DNA of 64,000 nucleotides from Nosema muscidifuracis (lineage: Eukaryota; Microsporidia; Nosematidae): positions 1 through 64,000 of the forward strand of contig JAIOKI010000008.1 of assembly GCA_028335825.1 (NCBI GenBank), given 5' to 3'. The notes below the pieces were generated by a model that was not told the origin of the DNA, ran no database searches, and saw only the letters and a program-made list of their open reading frames with translations. Shown piece by piece: positions 1-12,418 of this stretch (within the stretch, counting starts at the first letter, position 1; each line of letters opens with the position of its first letter). Both the position numbers and the translations under genes were made by a program.

Positions 1-764
1 CTACCTACCTAACCTACCTACCTACCTACCTAACCTACCTAACCTACAACCTACCTACCTACCTACCTACCTACCTACCTACCTAACCTCCTACCTACCT
101 ACCTACCTACCTACCTACCTACCTACCTACCTACCTACCTACCTAACTACCTAACCTACCTACCTAACCTACCTACTACCTACCTACCTACCTACCTACC
201 TACCTACCTACCTACCTACCTACCTACCTACCTACCTACCCTCTACCTACCTACCTACCTAACCTACCTACCTACCTACCTAACCTACCTACCTACCTAC
301 CTAACCTACCTACCTAACCTACCTAACCTACCTAACCTACCTAACCTACCTACCTAACCTACCTAACCTACCTAACCTACCTACCTACCTAACCTACCTA
401 ACCTACCTACCTAACCTACCTACCTACCTAACCTACCTACCTAACCTACCTACCTAACCTACCTACCTACCTAACCTACCTAACCTACCTAACCTACCTA
501 ACCTACCTAACCTACCTAACCTACCTAACCTACCTAACCTACCTAACCTACCTAACCTACCTAACCTAACCTACCTAACCTACCTACCTACCCTACCTAC
601 CTACCTACCTACCTAACCTACCTACCTAACCTACCTACCTACCTACCTACCTACCTACCTACCTACCTACCTAACCTACCTACCTAACTACCTACCTAAC
701 CTACCTACCTACCTACCTAACCTACCTAACCTACCTACCTAACCTACCTACCTACCTAACCTAA
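1..764. repeat. Telomeric repeat tract at chromosome end
   Basis: The tract is made only of CCTA and CCTAA units on the + strand, so the complementary strand reads TAGG/TTAGG towards base 1. That is the polarity of a left chromosome end. Positions 60-240 are almost pure CCTA tetramers. Positions 300-560 are dominated by a regular nine-base CCTACCTAA alternation. A few single-base variants occur (a CTCC near 88, a CCTCT near 240). The tract stops abruptly and unique A/T-rich DNA follows. Confidence 0.97.
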
Positions 765-1669
765 TATTTCACAATATTTAATTATCTAGAAAATAAAATA
801 TTTTTAGATGACGTGTCTTCTCAGAACAATTATAGATATTTCTAAGAAAAAATTACAAAATATAATTTTTAAATTTAGACATAATAAATATTTATTTCGA
901 TTATTATTCAATTTTTTTTATACAGAAGAAGATGAGTAAATGACATTAAATATATTGATGTCAAATGATAATTCTGTCAGGAAGAAATATATATAAGAAA
1001 TAAATAAAAAATATATTTAATATAATATTAGATATTTTATTTAATTAATAATAATATAAATCTGGATTAATTTGGTGAACTTTTAAACATCATCTCGAAA
1101 TGTATAACTTCTTTTTTCTATTTTATTTTTACCAATTTAATATACGTGATTAAATTATCCATCTGGAATTATTTATGACTTTTAAATATCTTAGAAATAA
1201 ATACAATTTCGTCTTTCTCTGATCAGACCACACTAAAAATATGATTGAAAGAGCAAGAGAATATACAGCCAAATTTTAACAATATTGAATTGTTTATATT
1301 TATTTAATTCAAGTATTTTTTTATAAATTTTCAATTTTGTACTATGTAGTAATTAATATAATATCAAAATAATATATTGAAGTATATAATTTACACACTT
1401 TTTCACAGTCCTAATGCAAGTAATACTTCAATGCATAGGGTTTGATATTCTGCTGTTGACTTTGATTAAGGTACCAATACTTAGATGATGCTATTTTTTG
1501 AGTTCTGTAATATGTTTTTTGTGATATTTTTTTTCTTACGTTATAATTTACGTTTCACAAGGAAAAACTAATTATCAGTGTTTTTAGACTATTAAAATCT
1601 GTCAAATTATCAAATTTTTTTATTTGATTTGAGACATGAATTTTTTTATATAAAATCATGTAATTAATT
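764..1669. other. Telomere-adjacent non-coding DNA
   Basis: No reading frame of note is seen. Bases 781-829 contain a block around ATGACGTGT that is repeated in similar form at 48902-48965. The rest is plain A/T-rich sequence. Confidence 0.6.
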
Positions 1670-2071
1670 TTAAAATAATTTATTGAAAGAAATCCATAAT
1701 TCCTGATTCAAATTATAAAAATAATCTTCTAACATTAAAACCACAAAAGGTAGTAAAATTGCAAAACCTAATAGTATATATATGATATAAACTGCTACTC
1801 TATGTAAATTACGACTTTGATAATAAAACAATATACTCATAATAAATATCAAGATAATTATTGAAATAAAAAAACACAAAATAACTGTAAAATGATCAAG
1901 CAAGATATTTTGATCAAGTTCTGATACATGCTTTATAGTGATATAAGGATCTAAAATGTTTTCAGATAAGTTATATTTTGCATGCAATGTATTTTCATAT
2001 TCTTGTTCTGACGTTCTGTTTGTTCAGTATGCTTTATTTAGTATGTTAAGTAGTACAAGAAATGATATCAT
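1670..2071 (-). CDS. Small two-helix membrane protein, signal peptide, one in-frame TGA
   Basis: From the ATG at 2071 the frame reads a short hydrophobic leader (MISFLVLLNILNKAY), then a TGA at codon 16 (2024-2026). It then stays open for 117 codons to the TAA at 1670. The body has two strong membrane segments, roughly residues 62-84 and 93-115, joined by a short polar loop. The start is chosen because it gives a signal peptide and has a CCC box three bases upstream (2073-2075), as other genes here do. The first ATG after the TGA is absent, so an N-terminally short product would need a non-ATG start. It is the most telomere-proximal gene. I do not recognise the family. It is either a young pseudogene, a sequence error or a read-through gene. 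Confidence 0.6.
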
Positions 2072-2072
2072 A

Positions 2073-2076
2073 GGGT
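2073..2076 (-). promoter_or_regulatory. CCC-like start box of the 2071 gene
   Basis: On the minus strand the sequence ATACCCT directly precedes the ATG. It is the same C-rich box as before the genes at 13582, 15201 and 58663. Confidence 0.45.
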
Positions 2077-2539
2077 ATGATTAAAAATTTATTTTAGAAA
2101 ATAACATAAAATTTATATAAATGAAACTAATTATATAATAATCATAATCACTAACTTTTATCTATTATTTATAATTTATTTATTCTTACATATTTTATTA
2201 TTTCAATATTCACAACAGAGTAATATAAGACCAATATTAAATAAATTATCTGTCTGTCAATGCTAATTTAATATTTGTGATTATTTAAAATATCCATACG
2301 TCAAATCATAACAAAATTCTTCATGAATGAAAAAATAATTATATAAGTAATCTTTGTGTTTAGTATTTTAATTTAACTAATTTTCCATCTAAATGCTATC
2401 GATGTCTTTTTCTTCCTAGTCAAGAGAAATTTTTTATAAAGTATTAATAAGATTCTGGAATGAATATATATTTCAAATTAAATGGTTTATCAATTGATAC
2501 AATATTTTATTTGTTCAGTATTCTATGTAAGATATAACT

Positions 2540-2673
2540 TAATTTTTCAAAAGATTTTATGATCTTGTCATATTTAATTCTACAGAAGAAACATTTAAAC
2601 CTTCACATCTTGTAATATTTATTATATCAATTCATAAGAAATTTGTAAATTTATCGTCAAGAAGTTTTTCTAC
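2540..2673 (-). pseudogene. Short decayed coding remnant with an I-x-x-C-x-GL motif
   Basis: In one minus frame about 37 codons between two stops have coding-like composition and include ITRCEGLNVSSVELN, which looks like one unit of a divergent leucine-rich repeat. The same CEGL-type wording appears on the minus strand in the 32574-32665 segment. It lies downstream of, and on the same strand as, the 3298 gene, so it may be the eroded 3' part of that gene. This is too short to name a family. Confidence 0.25.
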
Positions 2674-2899
2674 GTCAAAGTTTTTAATTAGAACTAGTCA
2701 ATATACATTCTTTAAAATTTCTATATAAAATATTTTATATTTATTTTATATGTTTACTATAATAGAGTTTAACATCTAGTTAAGTATTCTGAAAATAATT
2801 AAACGTTAAAATTAGAAAGAAATCAAGTAAAATTTTGGTCTACAACATTAATAATATTTCATTCAAATTTTACTTTAAGTGTAAATTACATTATTCAAA

Positions 2900-3298
2900 T
2901 CAAAATTTATTCGTTAGTGAGTTTATATTTTTATCTCCACCCTTTATTAAAACACTATTTGGTGTTGTTTTATAGTAGAACACAGCATCTTTACATTTAC
3001 GTGATAGAGGACAGGGATGTGATTCTACTTAAGCTTTTATATTAAAACCTGTTGGCAAATCTTTTAAGGTGATTTTTTTAAATTCTCCTTCAAATTCTTC
3101 AATAATTTTAGTATATTGTGTATATTTATAATCAATTAATAATATAGGAGCATTTTTAAATCCTTCTTTATTCATTTCTTCAATATAAAAGTCGGTGATA
3201 TCTTTTAATAAAATAGAATCAGATTTTAAAATTGTATTTTTTGTCTTTTTAAGATCAGCAGTAAATATAGTTGTAAATAAAATACAAATGATATTCAT
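2900..3298 (-). CDS. Putative secreted protein with one in-frame TAA
   Basis: The ATG at 3298 opens a frame with a signal peptide (MNIICILFTTIFTADL) and 89 residues rich in Lys, Ile and Asp, up to a TAA at 3029-3031. The same frame continues after that stop for 42 more codons with coding-like content (including CPLSRKCKDAVFYYKTTP) to a TGA at 2900. The real gene is therefore probably about 132 residues or more, and interrupted. AACCTTA precedes the ATG, a variant of the C-rich start box. There are no membrane segments after the leader. No family is recognised. The alternative is a genuine 89-residue secreted protein with chance coding-like sequence downstream. Confidence 0.6.
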
Positions 3299-5209
3299 TA
3301 AGGTTAAAAAAATTTATTATTTAACATAAAACAAATTAAATTTGACATAATCATAATTCAAATAAATAATTTTAATTTTCTTAGATTTTATTATATATTA
3401 TTTCATTTTGTGTTTATCTAAATTAAATTATCTTTTAATTAATTTTTTAAACTTGATATTTTTTTGTATGATAGTATATAAAATATTGTTTACAAAGACA
3501 TATATTTAAATTATTAATTTAAACTCAGTGTTTTTACATAAACATATAATTTAATTTTTTTATTGAATCTAAGATCTGATTAATTGATTTATATTCATAT
3601 ATATAAAAGTAATTATTGTAAAAAATATCATAATTTAAAGTCTCTAGTATTTAATTAAATTCAAAATCATTATTAGTTTCTAAATATATTTCATACACAT
3701 TTAGTCTTTTTATAGTGCTAAATAATTTATTTAAATTTTTAATTTATTTTTAAATCAAACAATAAAATTTTCATGTGTAAATAACAAATATTTCTCAATT
3801 ATCTACACTTTATCAAATTTATTATTAATTTACTTCTTATGCTCATTGTGATATAATTTTGACTCTTAGTTACTAATAATGTATTTTTTATAATCAAAGT
3901 AAATTATGATAATTATTACAATGCTATTTTATAGGATTAATATAATCTTTTGTTTTAATACCATCAATGAATATAGAATTTATAAATATCAATTATTGAC
4001 TATTCACAATATAATTCATGTGAGTTGTAAAAATAGACGAGATATGATACATTGATTTTTAAGTAAGAAATTAAACGTATCATTATAAAATATATATTTT
4101 CATTTCTCTTTAATATTAACAGTCTAAAGATCATTGTAAATTTATAATCATCTTTCTAATCAATATATTTTATTTTTCTAAAAGAAAACATGTGTGTATT
4201 TATATCTCTTAATTTCTTCTCTAGAATGATATTCATATATTTATTAATTCTAATTATTTTCTAGATATTATAATATATTAACAATGTTTAGAACAAATCA
4301 TCAATACAATTCTTATAATATGACAAACATCTCAATTAACACTATGTAAAAGTTTTAAGAAAATATAATTTCAGAAGAATGTTTTACAATACAGATATTT
4401 AAAAAAAAAAACAATTTAACAAATATGGTAATTTTTATATGATTGTCATAAGTCTATGGATATTATCATGTTAATAATGAAAAATTGAATTATCTAAATA
4501 ATAATCAATCACATTAACAAATGCTAGTAAAATAAATGTAAAATGTAGTACTTAATACTTCTTATTATTTTTATCTATAAATGATATAAATAGTTTATTT
4601 TTTATATTGTTTAGGGGTATATCAATACATCGAAAATATTTCACTGATGAGAAATAAATAATTTTTTTGCAATAGATACGAAAATATATATTTTCTCATT
4701 TTTAACATCAAAATAGATTTAAAAACATAAAGCAATAATATATCATTGATTTTTCTATGATATTAATAATTCACATACATTAAATCTATACAAAAATTCT
4801 GTTGTTATGATGTTCAATATTAGTATTTATTTTTTTACTAAATACACTTAACTTATAAAAGTCTAACACTGATTAATAATTCTATGTTTACGACAAAGTG
4901 ATATTAAAAAAGATACAATCATTACATATTTTATAATATATTAAAATTATCTGATAACAAAATATGAGTTATTATTATCTCATAAATGTTTTCATGACTT
5001 TCATAAATTATACTAAATCACGATGAAATTGAATGTATAGGAAATATAAAATCGATTAACAATGTGGTATAGATGATCTTGATTTTTTATGGTTCGATAA
5101 CGAATATTTTAATTTTTCTTTGATTTTTAAAAACTTCAAGATATAAATTAATACATACTGATATGAATAACAAATTATTAATAATGTTTTAATAAAACTT
5201 TTTGCTATT
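3299..5209. other. Non-coding A/T-rich stretch
   Basis: I see no supported gene, RNA or repeat here. All frames are broken every few codons and there is no local rise in G+C. Confidence 0.5.
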
Positions 5210-5554
5210 TATGAAGATTTCGTCAATATATTATGTAAAGTTTATGATTTAAGAGATGGATGTATGAACTAACCTTAGTGTATAGAATTTAATCTGAAGA
5301 AAGTATAAAAAGAAATTCAAATCATATTGAAAATTACTACAAGTTTATTGATTCTGAAATTATGAACAATAGTCTATCAGCAGTATATATTTTATTCTAT
5401 GATATTTCTGTCAATAATCTCAGCTTTATTATTTATTATTTTACTAATTTTAGGATTACAAGATAATATAAAGAATAATATTTTTATTAGACCTACTACT
5501 CTAATGATACGTTCTAAATTTTTTGTATCGAATAAAAAAATTAATATCATGTGA
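5210..5554 (+). pseudogene. Relic of the cysteine-rich two-helix membrane family
   Basis: Near the start the frame reads C-x4-LRD-x-C-x-N, and after a stop P and a further stop then C. This keeps the exact spacing of the block CASAELRDQCLNKPEC in the member at 45171. About 120 bases further, in another frame, comes a long hydrophobic run (FLSIISALLFIILLILGL) like the first C-terminal membrane helix of the family, followed by a polar tail to a TGA. Several stops and at least one frame change show it is dead. The second membrane helix is not visible. The N-terminal cysteine box was not found upstream. Confidence 0.5.
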
Positions 5555-6390
5555 ATTATTATGTCCAAATTATTTTTATAAATCTTTATTTTTCATCCCT
5601 ACAAGATTCTGTCGTATTTATCAATAATATTATTTATATAAAAATAAATGTCTATATAAAAGGTCACCATCTTCGACTTTTAAATGTTTTATCATATTTA
5701 TCAAGTTATATAATTTATTGATGTGTTTCATTTCTTCAATTTCATTAAATCCATTATTTATACTTAGTCTTTATATTCATAATCATTTTATATACTTGCT
5801 ATTTCGATACTTATAGCTTGTAAATTTTATGGTCTTATGAATTGAATCCGATAAGAGATATTTTATGACTATTTTATAGTCTTTCAAAATAAAATCTTTC
5901 TATAAGGAGTAACGATTTTAAAAAAAAAAGATACAATAAGTTTTTATTCCTTGTATTTATTTTTTTCTATGATATAATAAATCTCTATATTATGTATAAA
6001 TAAACTTTTATTTTTTTTCATTGTTTATTCTTTTTATTGTATATTTCTCTTTGAATTCTCAATAAAGTCATTTTAAAAATTATATATAGACATCAAATTA
6101 AGAAGCTACTTTCAGTTATCTTATATAATATTATTAATACAAAGTAATTGTTTCTAAAAAATAATTATAATATATAAATTTCTAGTAAGATTAAATTTAT
6201 AAACTTAATATGTGTAAAAATATACCTTTGTTGATATTCTTATTATTAGTGTTGTTTTTAATAGAATATTGAATTAATGATAGTCTATTTATTCTTATGG
6301 AAATTAATAAAGTAAAAATTAATAGAGAATAAAAATTTTATAAGTATATTTAATAAAGTAAAATAAATGAATAATAGCTAATAAAATTTA
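5555..6390. other. Non-coding A/T-rich stretch
   Basis: No frame, repeat or RNA gene can be supported in this stretch between the family relic and the 7134 gene. Confidence 0.5.
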
Positions 6391-7134
6391 TTAGTTAACA
6401 TATAATATTTTCTTAAATTTATCTTCTAAAATTGTAAATAGACAAAAGTATGAAATCTCATCATTTATAATTTTAAAATTATTAGATATTTCATAGTTAA
6501 CATCATAAAAATTTTCAATATTCATGTTATTAAAATCATCAAAACTACTTCTGTAATATTTATCTTTACGTATTTTTTCAAGCAAATATATTAAAGCTTT
6601 CTTAAAAACAGACATATATTCTTTTCTATCTGTGCCATCATACCTATATGATTTTAATAGAACGTGTAAGATAGATTTTTCATTAGTAAAATTGAAATTT
6701 CCACAGATATCTCCATAAGTATCAAAAGGTTTACATTTATCCAAAATCTCTTTTTTTTTATTATCAGTAGATCGAATAATAATGTTTAGTTTGCTAGCTA
6801 ACTCAATCAGATGTTTTCTACTTGGATCAAACAATTTGCTATTAAAAAATAATGCAGAAAACATAATACATCCATTAGATTTAATATAATATTCTCTCTG
6901 TATACCAGAATATTTAAATCTTTCTGATAGATATAACATATTATCTTCAAATAATTCTTGGGTATTCAGTTCGATTTCTTCTACTAAACTAACTCCATCA
7001 AATAAATCAAACCTATAAAAGCCAAAAGTATCTAAGATAATATCATCAGTGTTATCTAAAAATTTTCCAAATATATCAAATTCCATCCAATTATCTTTAA
7101 TTGATAAAACACTTGCAAAAAAAATAAAATTCAT
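6391..7134 (-). CDS. Putative secreted protein, 247 residues
   Basis: An uninterrupted frame with an N-terminal hydrophobic leader (MNFIFFASVLSI), then an acidic, aromatic-rich body without further membrane segments. TTACCTT lies immediately before the ATG, matching the C-rich start box of this genome. Cysteines are few (C89, C134, C144 and one near the C terminus), unlike the cysteine-rich family nearby. The C-terminal half (about 150-245) is charged and predicted helical by eye. It stands alone on the minus strand. No domain is recognised. It fits the profile of lineage-specific microsporidian secreted proteins delivered to the host cell, but that role is inference only. Confidence 0.8.
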   Translation of the reverse strand: MNFIFFASVLSIKDNWMEFDIFGKFLDNTDDIILDTFGFYRFDLFDGVSLVEEIELNTQELFEDNMLYLSERFKYSGIQREYYIKSNGCIMFSALFFNSKLFDPSRKHLIELASKLNIIIRSTDNKKKEILDKCKPFDTYGDICGNFNFTNEKSILHVLLKSYRYDGTDRKEYMSVFKKALIYLLEKIRKDKYYRSSFDDFNNMNIENFYDVNYEISNNFKIINDEISYFCLFTILEDKFKKILYVN

Positions 7135-7142
7135 AAGGTAAA
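7135..7142 (-). promoter_or_regulatory. C-rich start box of the 7134 gene
   Basis: On the minus strand TTTTTTACCTT ends directly at the ATG. The T-run followed by ACC is shared with the 58663 gene (TTTTTTACCCC). Confidence 0.4.
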
Positions 7143-7240
7143 AAATTTAAAATCTTTAGGTAATGAATTAAAAATAAACAAAATTTAATGTCTAATGTAG
7201 TAAATTTAATAATATAAAATTTATCTTTATATAGTAAATT

Positions 7241-7368
7241 AAATTTTATATTTGAGTAATATATTAAATAATATAATATTTAATATATTTATGTAATTCT
7301 AATTAATAAAATTTAATATCTTTGAGTATAAATTAAATAATATAATATTTAATTTATTTACGTGATTT
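7241..7368. repeat. Two-copy direct repeat of about 62 bases
   Basis: Bases 7241-7300 and about 7309-7368 are two diverged copies. They share a TTTGAGTA segment, a TTAAATAATATAATATTTAAT core and a TTTATGTAATT/TTTACGTGATT end. They lie just upstream of the 7134 gene, in what would be its promoter region. Confidence 0.65.
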
Positions 7369-7960
7369 CATTATGAAAAAAGAAATTGATTTTCTATTTA
7401 AATAAACTTTTTTATACACTCTTCTATTTAGTATGAAATATGTAAAGATCAAAGTATTATTAATATAGGATAGTTACAATTAGATATTTCTAAGTCAATA
7501 ATACAAATGTGTAATTTATAATATTTTCTTAAGTAATTTTAATTTTAACTAAAAGATTTTTTATTCTCAATAAGTCTATTATAATATTAAAGATATATAT
7601 TATATTTGTAAATAGACTTATTGTTTTATTTTCTTAAAATTTTACATTTCGACTTTTTTTTATTTGATATCCTAATATATTATATGAATCTTTTCATAAT
7701 TACTAATAAAATATAGAATATATGAGATTATTTTAATTTTTTTACATAAGAATTATAATAATATCCAAAATTATATTTTCATAATACTTCTAAATTATTC
7801 TTTGAAGATTATATTTATTCATATGTTAAAATATGAAACTATATTGACAATAATAATTCCAAGATTTATTACTGAAGCTTATTTAATATACATGATGCAA
7901 TCTTTCGGGTCAATAATATCATAATATAAATAAAAGATAATGATATCATTATATTTTAAC

Positions 7961-8232
7961 ATGCTTGAAAATAGAATATTCAGATGTGAGATTTTAAAAC
8001 CAGATAAAATAAATGATACACTTAAAAACCTTCATCTAGTCTGTGAAAAAGTTCAACTGACAGATACTGTAATTTGACATTTTATTCATTCTTCATATTT
8101 TCTATATTTCACTCTTTTATGTTTATCATCAATCAAATTAATTCATGATAATTTAGATCATGTTAAGACCAAGAATATATTTTATATATAAAATACTGAT
8201 CATTTCAAGAATTTTATTTATCCCTTCTTAAG
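7961..8232 (+). pseudogene. Possible PCNA (sliding clamp) N-terminal relic
   Basis: The ATG at 7961 begins a 38-codon frame with the shape of a clamp N terminus (MLENRIFRCEIL, then a helix and a strand) ending at a TGA. Reading on in the same frame gives HFIHSSYFLYFTLL, which resembles the conserved PCNA strand with D-SSH-V-L. It is followed by LDHVKT and NTDHFKNF, plausible for the next clamp strand and helix. After that all frames break down. The identification rests on a short, divergent match and is tentative. A functional PCNA gene would have to lie elsewhere. Confidence 0.3.
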
Positions 8233-9674
8233 ATACTAAAGGCTTTGCTATAATTAATCATAATTCTAGACTAATTGATATTGAATATCATATACTAATG
8301 AGAATAAGTTCTAAATTATATCTAATAATAACCTATTATTTATGAATATAATAATTCCATTCATATAATATTCAAGTATACACTAATTTTTTATTGGTCA
8401 TTTGAATAGAAAAGATCTCATCAAAAAAATAAGTAAAAATAATAAAGAAAAAGAATATGAAGACTTTAATTAATTAATTTTATCTGGTAAATTAAATATA
8501 AATAACGAAGCATAAGATATTATAAAAAATTATTTTAATCAAGAATTTCAAAATAATTATACTTTTTTAGATTTATTATTATAGTGTTTATCTTTTGGGA
8601 TTCATCTTGATAAGTTATATAATGTTAGTTGAGGTTTGTTATAATAATAAAATTAATTTAATTTATACTTATACAGAAGTTTTATTGACTAATTCATATT
8701 AGATAGTTTTTCAATTTAATAGTTATATCATAATTTTCTAAATATGATTTAATAAAGAAAGAACCTATTTATTCCAATTCTCAGATATATATTTATTTCT
8801 ATGAATATTAATAACCTTGTAATATTTAATTTATAAACTAATATAAACAAAGTTTCTGATAATTATGAAAACTTGAATTATAATTTCTCTTTCATAGCAG
8901 TATTAAGTTTTAATATTATTTTTATATAAATAGTCTTCTCATATATATCATATATATGTAATTAATTTTATACATATAATATTACAAATAAGTACATATT
9001 TAAATACAATTATCTCATCCTGATCTATTATCACATCATCGACTAAAGAGAGTAATAGTTATCTCAATTAATTAGCCATTATTACAATTATAATCTTCTT
9101 AATTTTAAATATTTACATTTATAAATAACAATAATAAGATAAATTTTTTATACAAAAATAGCAATTAATAAAATTACGGATTCTAAAATATTTTATTTTA
9201 ATTATTATATTTTATGGAATAACTCTAGATATTACTGATTAAGTCATATATTTCTTGTTAAGTGTTTATAAAATTTACTATTTAGACGTAAAATTAAACT
9301 CATATATGACCATATTAATTCTCTTGCACATGAATTATTCAAAAATAAACTAGTTAGATAAAAATATAACAGAATATTTTTAATTAGCTTATCAATGTAA
9401 TTTGAACAGATGTCATTCTAAATGTGTCTTAAGTTTATAGAAATATACCAATATAGTTGTTTATATAATACATATTTTTTTATTCTCGTCAATTATTAAT
9501 TTTCTATATATATATACCCCAGTGAGGAGACAAAAAAGTGAAGAAATTAGTATAAATAAAAAATATTTGTTTTATATTGTATTCTAAGTATCATCAAAAC
9601 TCGGAGTTTTTTCTGCTTCATAATAAATATTTAAATAATTTTCTTATTATTTATATCTATAATCATGATATTAT
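8233..9674. other. Non-coding A/T-rich stretch
   Basis: No gene is supported. A slightly G-richer spot near 9515 (CCCCAGTGAGGAGAC) stands out but has no frame around it. Confidence 0.45.
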
Positions 9675-9995
9675 TTATAAAGAGACTGTAAATCTGTAAT
9701 GAAAAAATAAAAATTATGAAAAGATACTAAAATTTATAGTATATCCTTTTAATAAACAATTTTATTTATTCTTAATAAATGGAAACAAATCATATTCAAT
9801 ATAATAATTTTATCAATGAAGGGAAAAATTATATATTAAATACATAGAATAATATTCAATAATCTAAATATTTTGTTATATTTGAAAATCTCTAAGGTTC
9901 TAATGTAATGATAATTATTATTACATTGACTTATTAATACAATTGGTTTATTATATATAATTAGACTTTATATCTGAATAATATAAGAAGATATT
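9675..9995. repeat. Dispersed diverged repeat, partner at 48230-48560
   Basis: The landmarks GACTGTAAATCT, a CTTA...TGGA...AATCATATT segment, CAATGAAGGGAAA and ATTCAATAAT occur in the same order and similar spacing as at 48230-48560. Identity is patchy. It may be a solo terminal repeat or a subtelomeric repeat. Confidence 0.4.
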
Positions 9996-11497
9996 TATAA
10001 TAAATACATATCTATATCTTATTATCATTCTATTCTAATTTGACATTAAAATTTAATTAATTCACATGTCATTAGTATAATATTATTTAATAAGTTCATA
10101 TTTTGTATTAAAAATAATTTTATAGTCTATAATATTAATTTATATATCTTTTATAGAATTATAGCATTTATTTTCTTACCCTCGACATCATAATAAGAAT
10201 ATTTAATGAATGTTTGAAATTCAATTTTATTTATTATATATATATATAAAAACTTTACGATTCTTGAATATTTTTACCCTAGTATATTAGCATCATATAA
10301 AAGTATTTTAATCAATATATAATTTGCTATATGTGTTTTTTAAATTTAATATATTCTGATTGGAGTAGTAAATAATTACTTATATATCGGGATATTTAAT
10401 TATATTTTGGTTCATCCTCTTTTCAACTCATTTTAATATATCATAGACATGACATTGATTACTGACAAGATTTAGAAACACATGATAGAACTCTAAAAAT
10501 TAAAAGTTATTATATTAGACTAGTCTTCTTTATTAACTCATCAAACATTTCAAAATGTATTCATCTGACAAGAAATATACTTATTATTATTAGATTTATA
10601 ATTTATTTACTCCTATTGACAAAAATTATATTTATTTTTTTTTTATATAATAGATACAATCATAAACTTTAGTTAATTAAAAAGATTATATTATTTCTAA
10701 TATATCATAAATTTATTAGTACTTATACTTATGAAATATGTAAATTATAATTTAATTAATGTATCATCTTAAGAAGATATATCACTAGTTTTTAAAAATA
10801 TAATTAATTCTGAATTCTTGTATTATATTTTATATATACATATGAATAATATTTATTTTCAATCATAAATTTATTGATCCCTTTTATGTAAAATAAAGAT
10901 TAACTGAAGTATTATATATTCAATTATAGGATAATATAAAACGAAAATATAAAAAATTTATAATATATAAATATTGTAATGGTATATCATAAGAGATCGA
11001 TATTAGAAGTTAAATGAAGTATAATTATTGTAATTGATATTTATTAATATTTTTAATTTACTTTCTTTTTACATGTGGTATATTATCTTAAATTTTATCC
11101 CTCATTAAGTATGACTGAAGATAATTTTATTATTTCAAAATGATGATTAATTTCAATAATAAAATATCTGATTTTTATAGATGAAGATCATTAATTAAAA
11201 GTCGTTATATAGGTAAATATTTTTTATATATTATTTTGTGCACCATAATAAGTTTATAAATTTTCATTTTTTATCTAATGTCTAATTTTTATGTTCTATA
11301 TATATGAATATATTTGATAATAATTCTATGGAACATATTTTTAATATTATTTAGATTCATACACATAATAAATATACTAACATATATTTTGATATTATCT
11401 ATATATAGTGATGAATATCTGGCTTTAACAATCTAAGAAAAGTCGAAGTAGCAAAGAAAACAAGTATAACTTGTTAACTAATCATTCTAAATATAAA
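9996..11497. other. Non-coding A/T-rich stretch
   Basis: Nothing is supported here. Frames are short and composition is uniform. Confidence 0.45.
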
Positions 11498-12418
11498 ATG
11501 AAGATTATACATAGCATAATAAATGTGTTACTTTATACAATCAAATTATAGTAGAATTCAGAAGTAATTTAAATACTCCAGAAAACCTTAATATATACAT
11601 TAGTAGAACACTCACCATATTAGATACCACAAGTGAAGATGTATCAATTGAGAAATCTATAAAATATAAATAAGTTTAATTATTTCTAAATTAATTTATA
11701 TATAACTAATCATATATTATAAACTCTTACTAAAAATCTAATTTTTATAATTTTATTCTTTTGAAAAGATGATCTATATAATATTATAAGAAATAGATAT
11801 AGCCCATCACTATATAGAAAATTTTATAATATTATATTGACATACTAAATATTATTTAAATTATACTTTCTTAATGTTTATTGTGGAGATTTAAGTCAGA
11901 TTAAACATATTGATTTTAATATTCTAGATTAAACTTTTTTGTTCTCAGAACAAGTATGTAATTTTATTATTATGGTTAACAATATATAAATGTCAAATTT
12001 TAAACTTTTTATATATATGGATACTATTTCGTTAAAAGATTAATTCACATATGTCTGTATCTTCCACAGTAAAGAAGTATTGGTCGAGAATAAATATCTA
12101 AACATGTAAGAAAATAATTTCAATTTATAAATCAATGACATTATGAATCAGTCAATCTTTAATTTTCTAGCTTAAATGAATATACTCATACTAAATATAA
12201 AAAATTATCCTTATATCTTTGAACAACAAACTTTTAATGTTAAATAATTATATAATGAATGATCATCTACTGACGTATTTTGGCTAATAGAAGGTGTTGA
12301 GAAATAAATGAAATACATCAATGATATAATAAAATTACTAAAATTTATTGAGATGAATCATAGTGAAGATATTACTAATAGATTTTCATATCACAAATAT
12401 AATATCAAAGAGATATAA
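11498..12418 (+). pseudogene. Decayed gene for a secreted protein
   Basis: The ATG at 11498 starts a short signal-peptide-like run (MKIIHSIINVLLYTI) that stops at once. The next frame then carries about 38 coding-like codons (NTPENLNIYISRTLTILDTT and on) to a TAA. Near the end, 12250-12418, another coding-like run includes TDVFWLIEGVEK and IKLLKFIEMNHSEDITNRFS before tandem TAA stops. The middle is eroded. Together this looks like one plus-strand gene of roughly 300 codons with many lesions. No family is recognised, and the join between first and last parts is inference. Confidence 0.4.

Noticed and set aside
1670-2071. Recoding of TGA as an amino acid
   Set aside because: Other breaks in the window are TAA, TAG and frame shifts, TGG is used for Trp, and TGA serves as a normal stop elsewhere, so a changed code does not explain the data.
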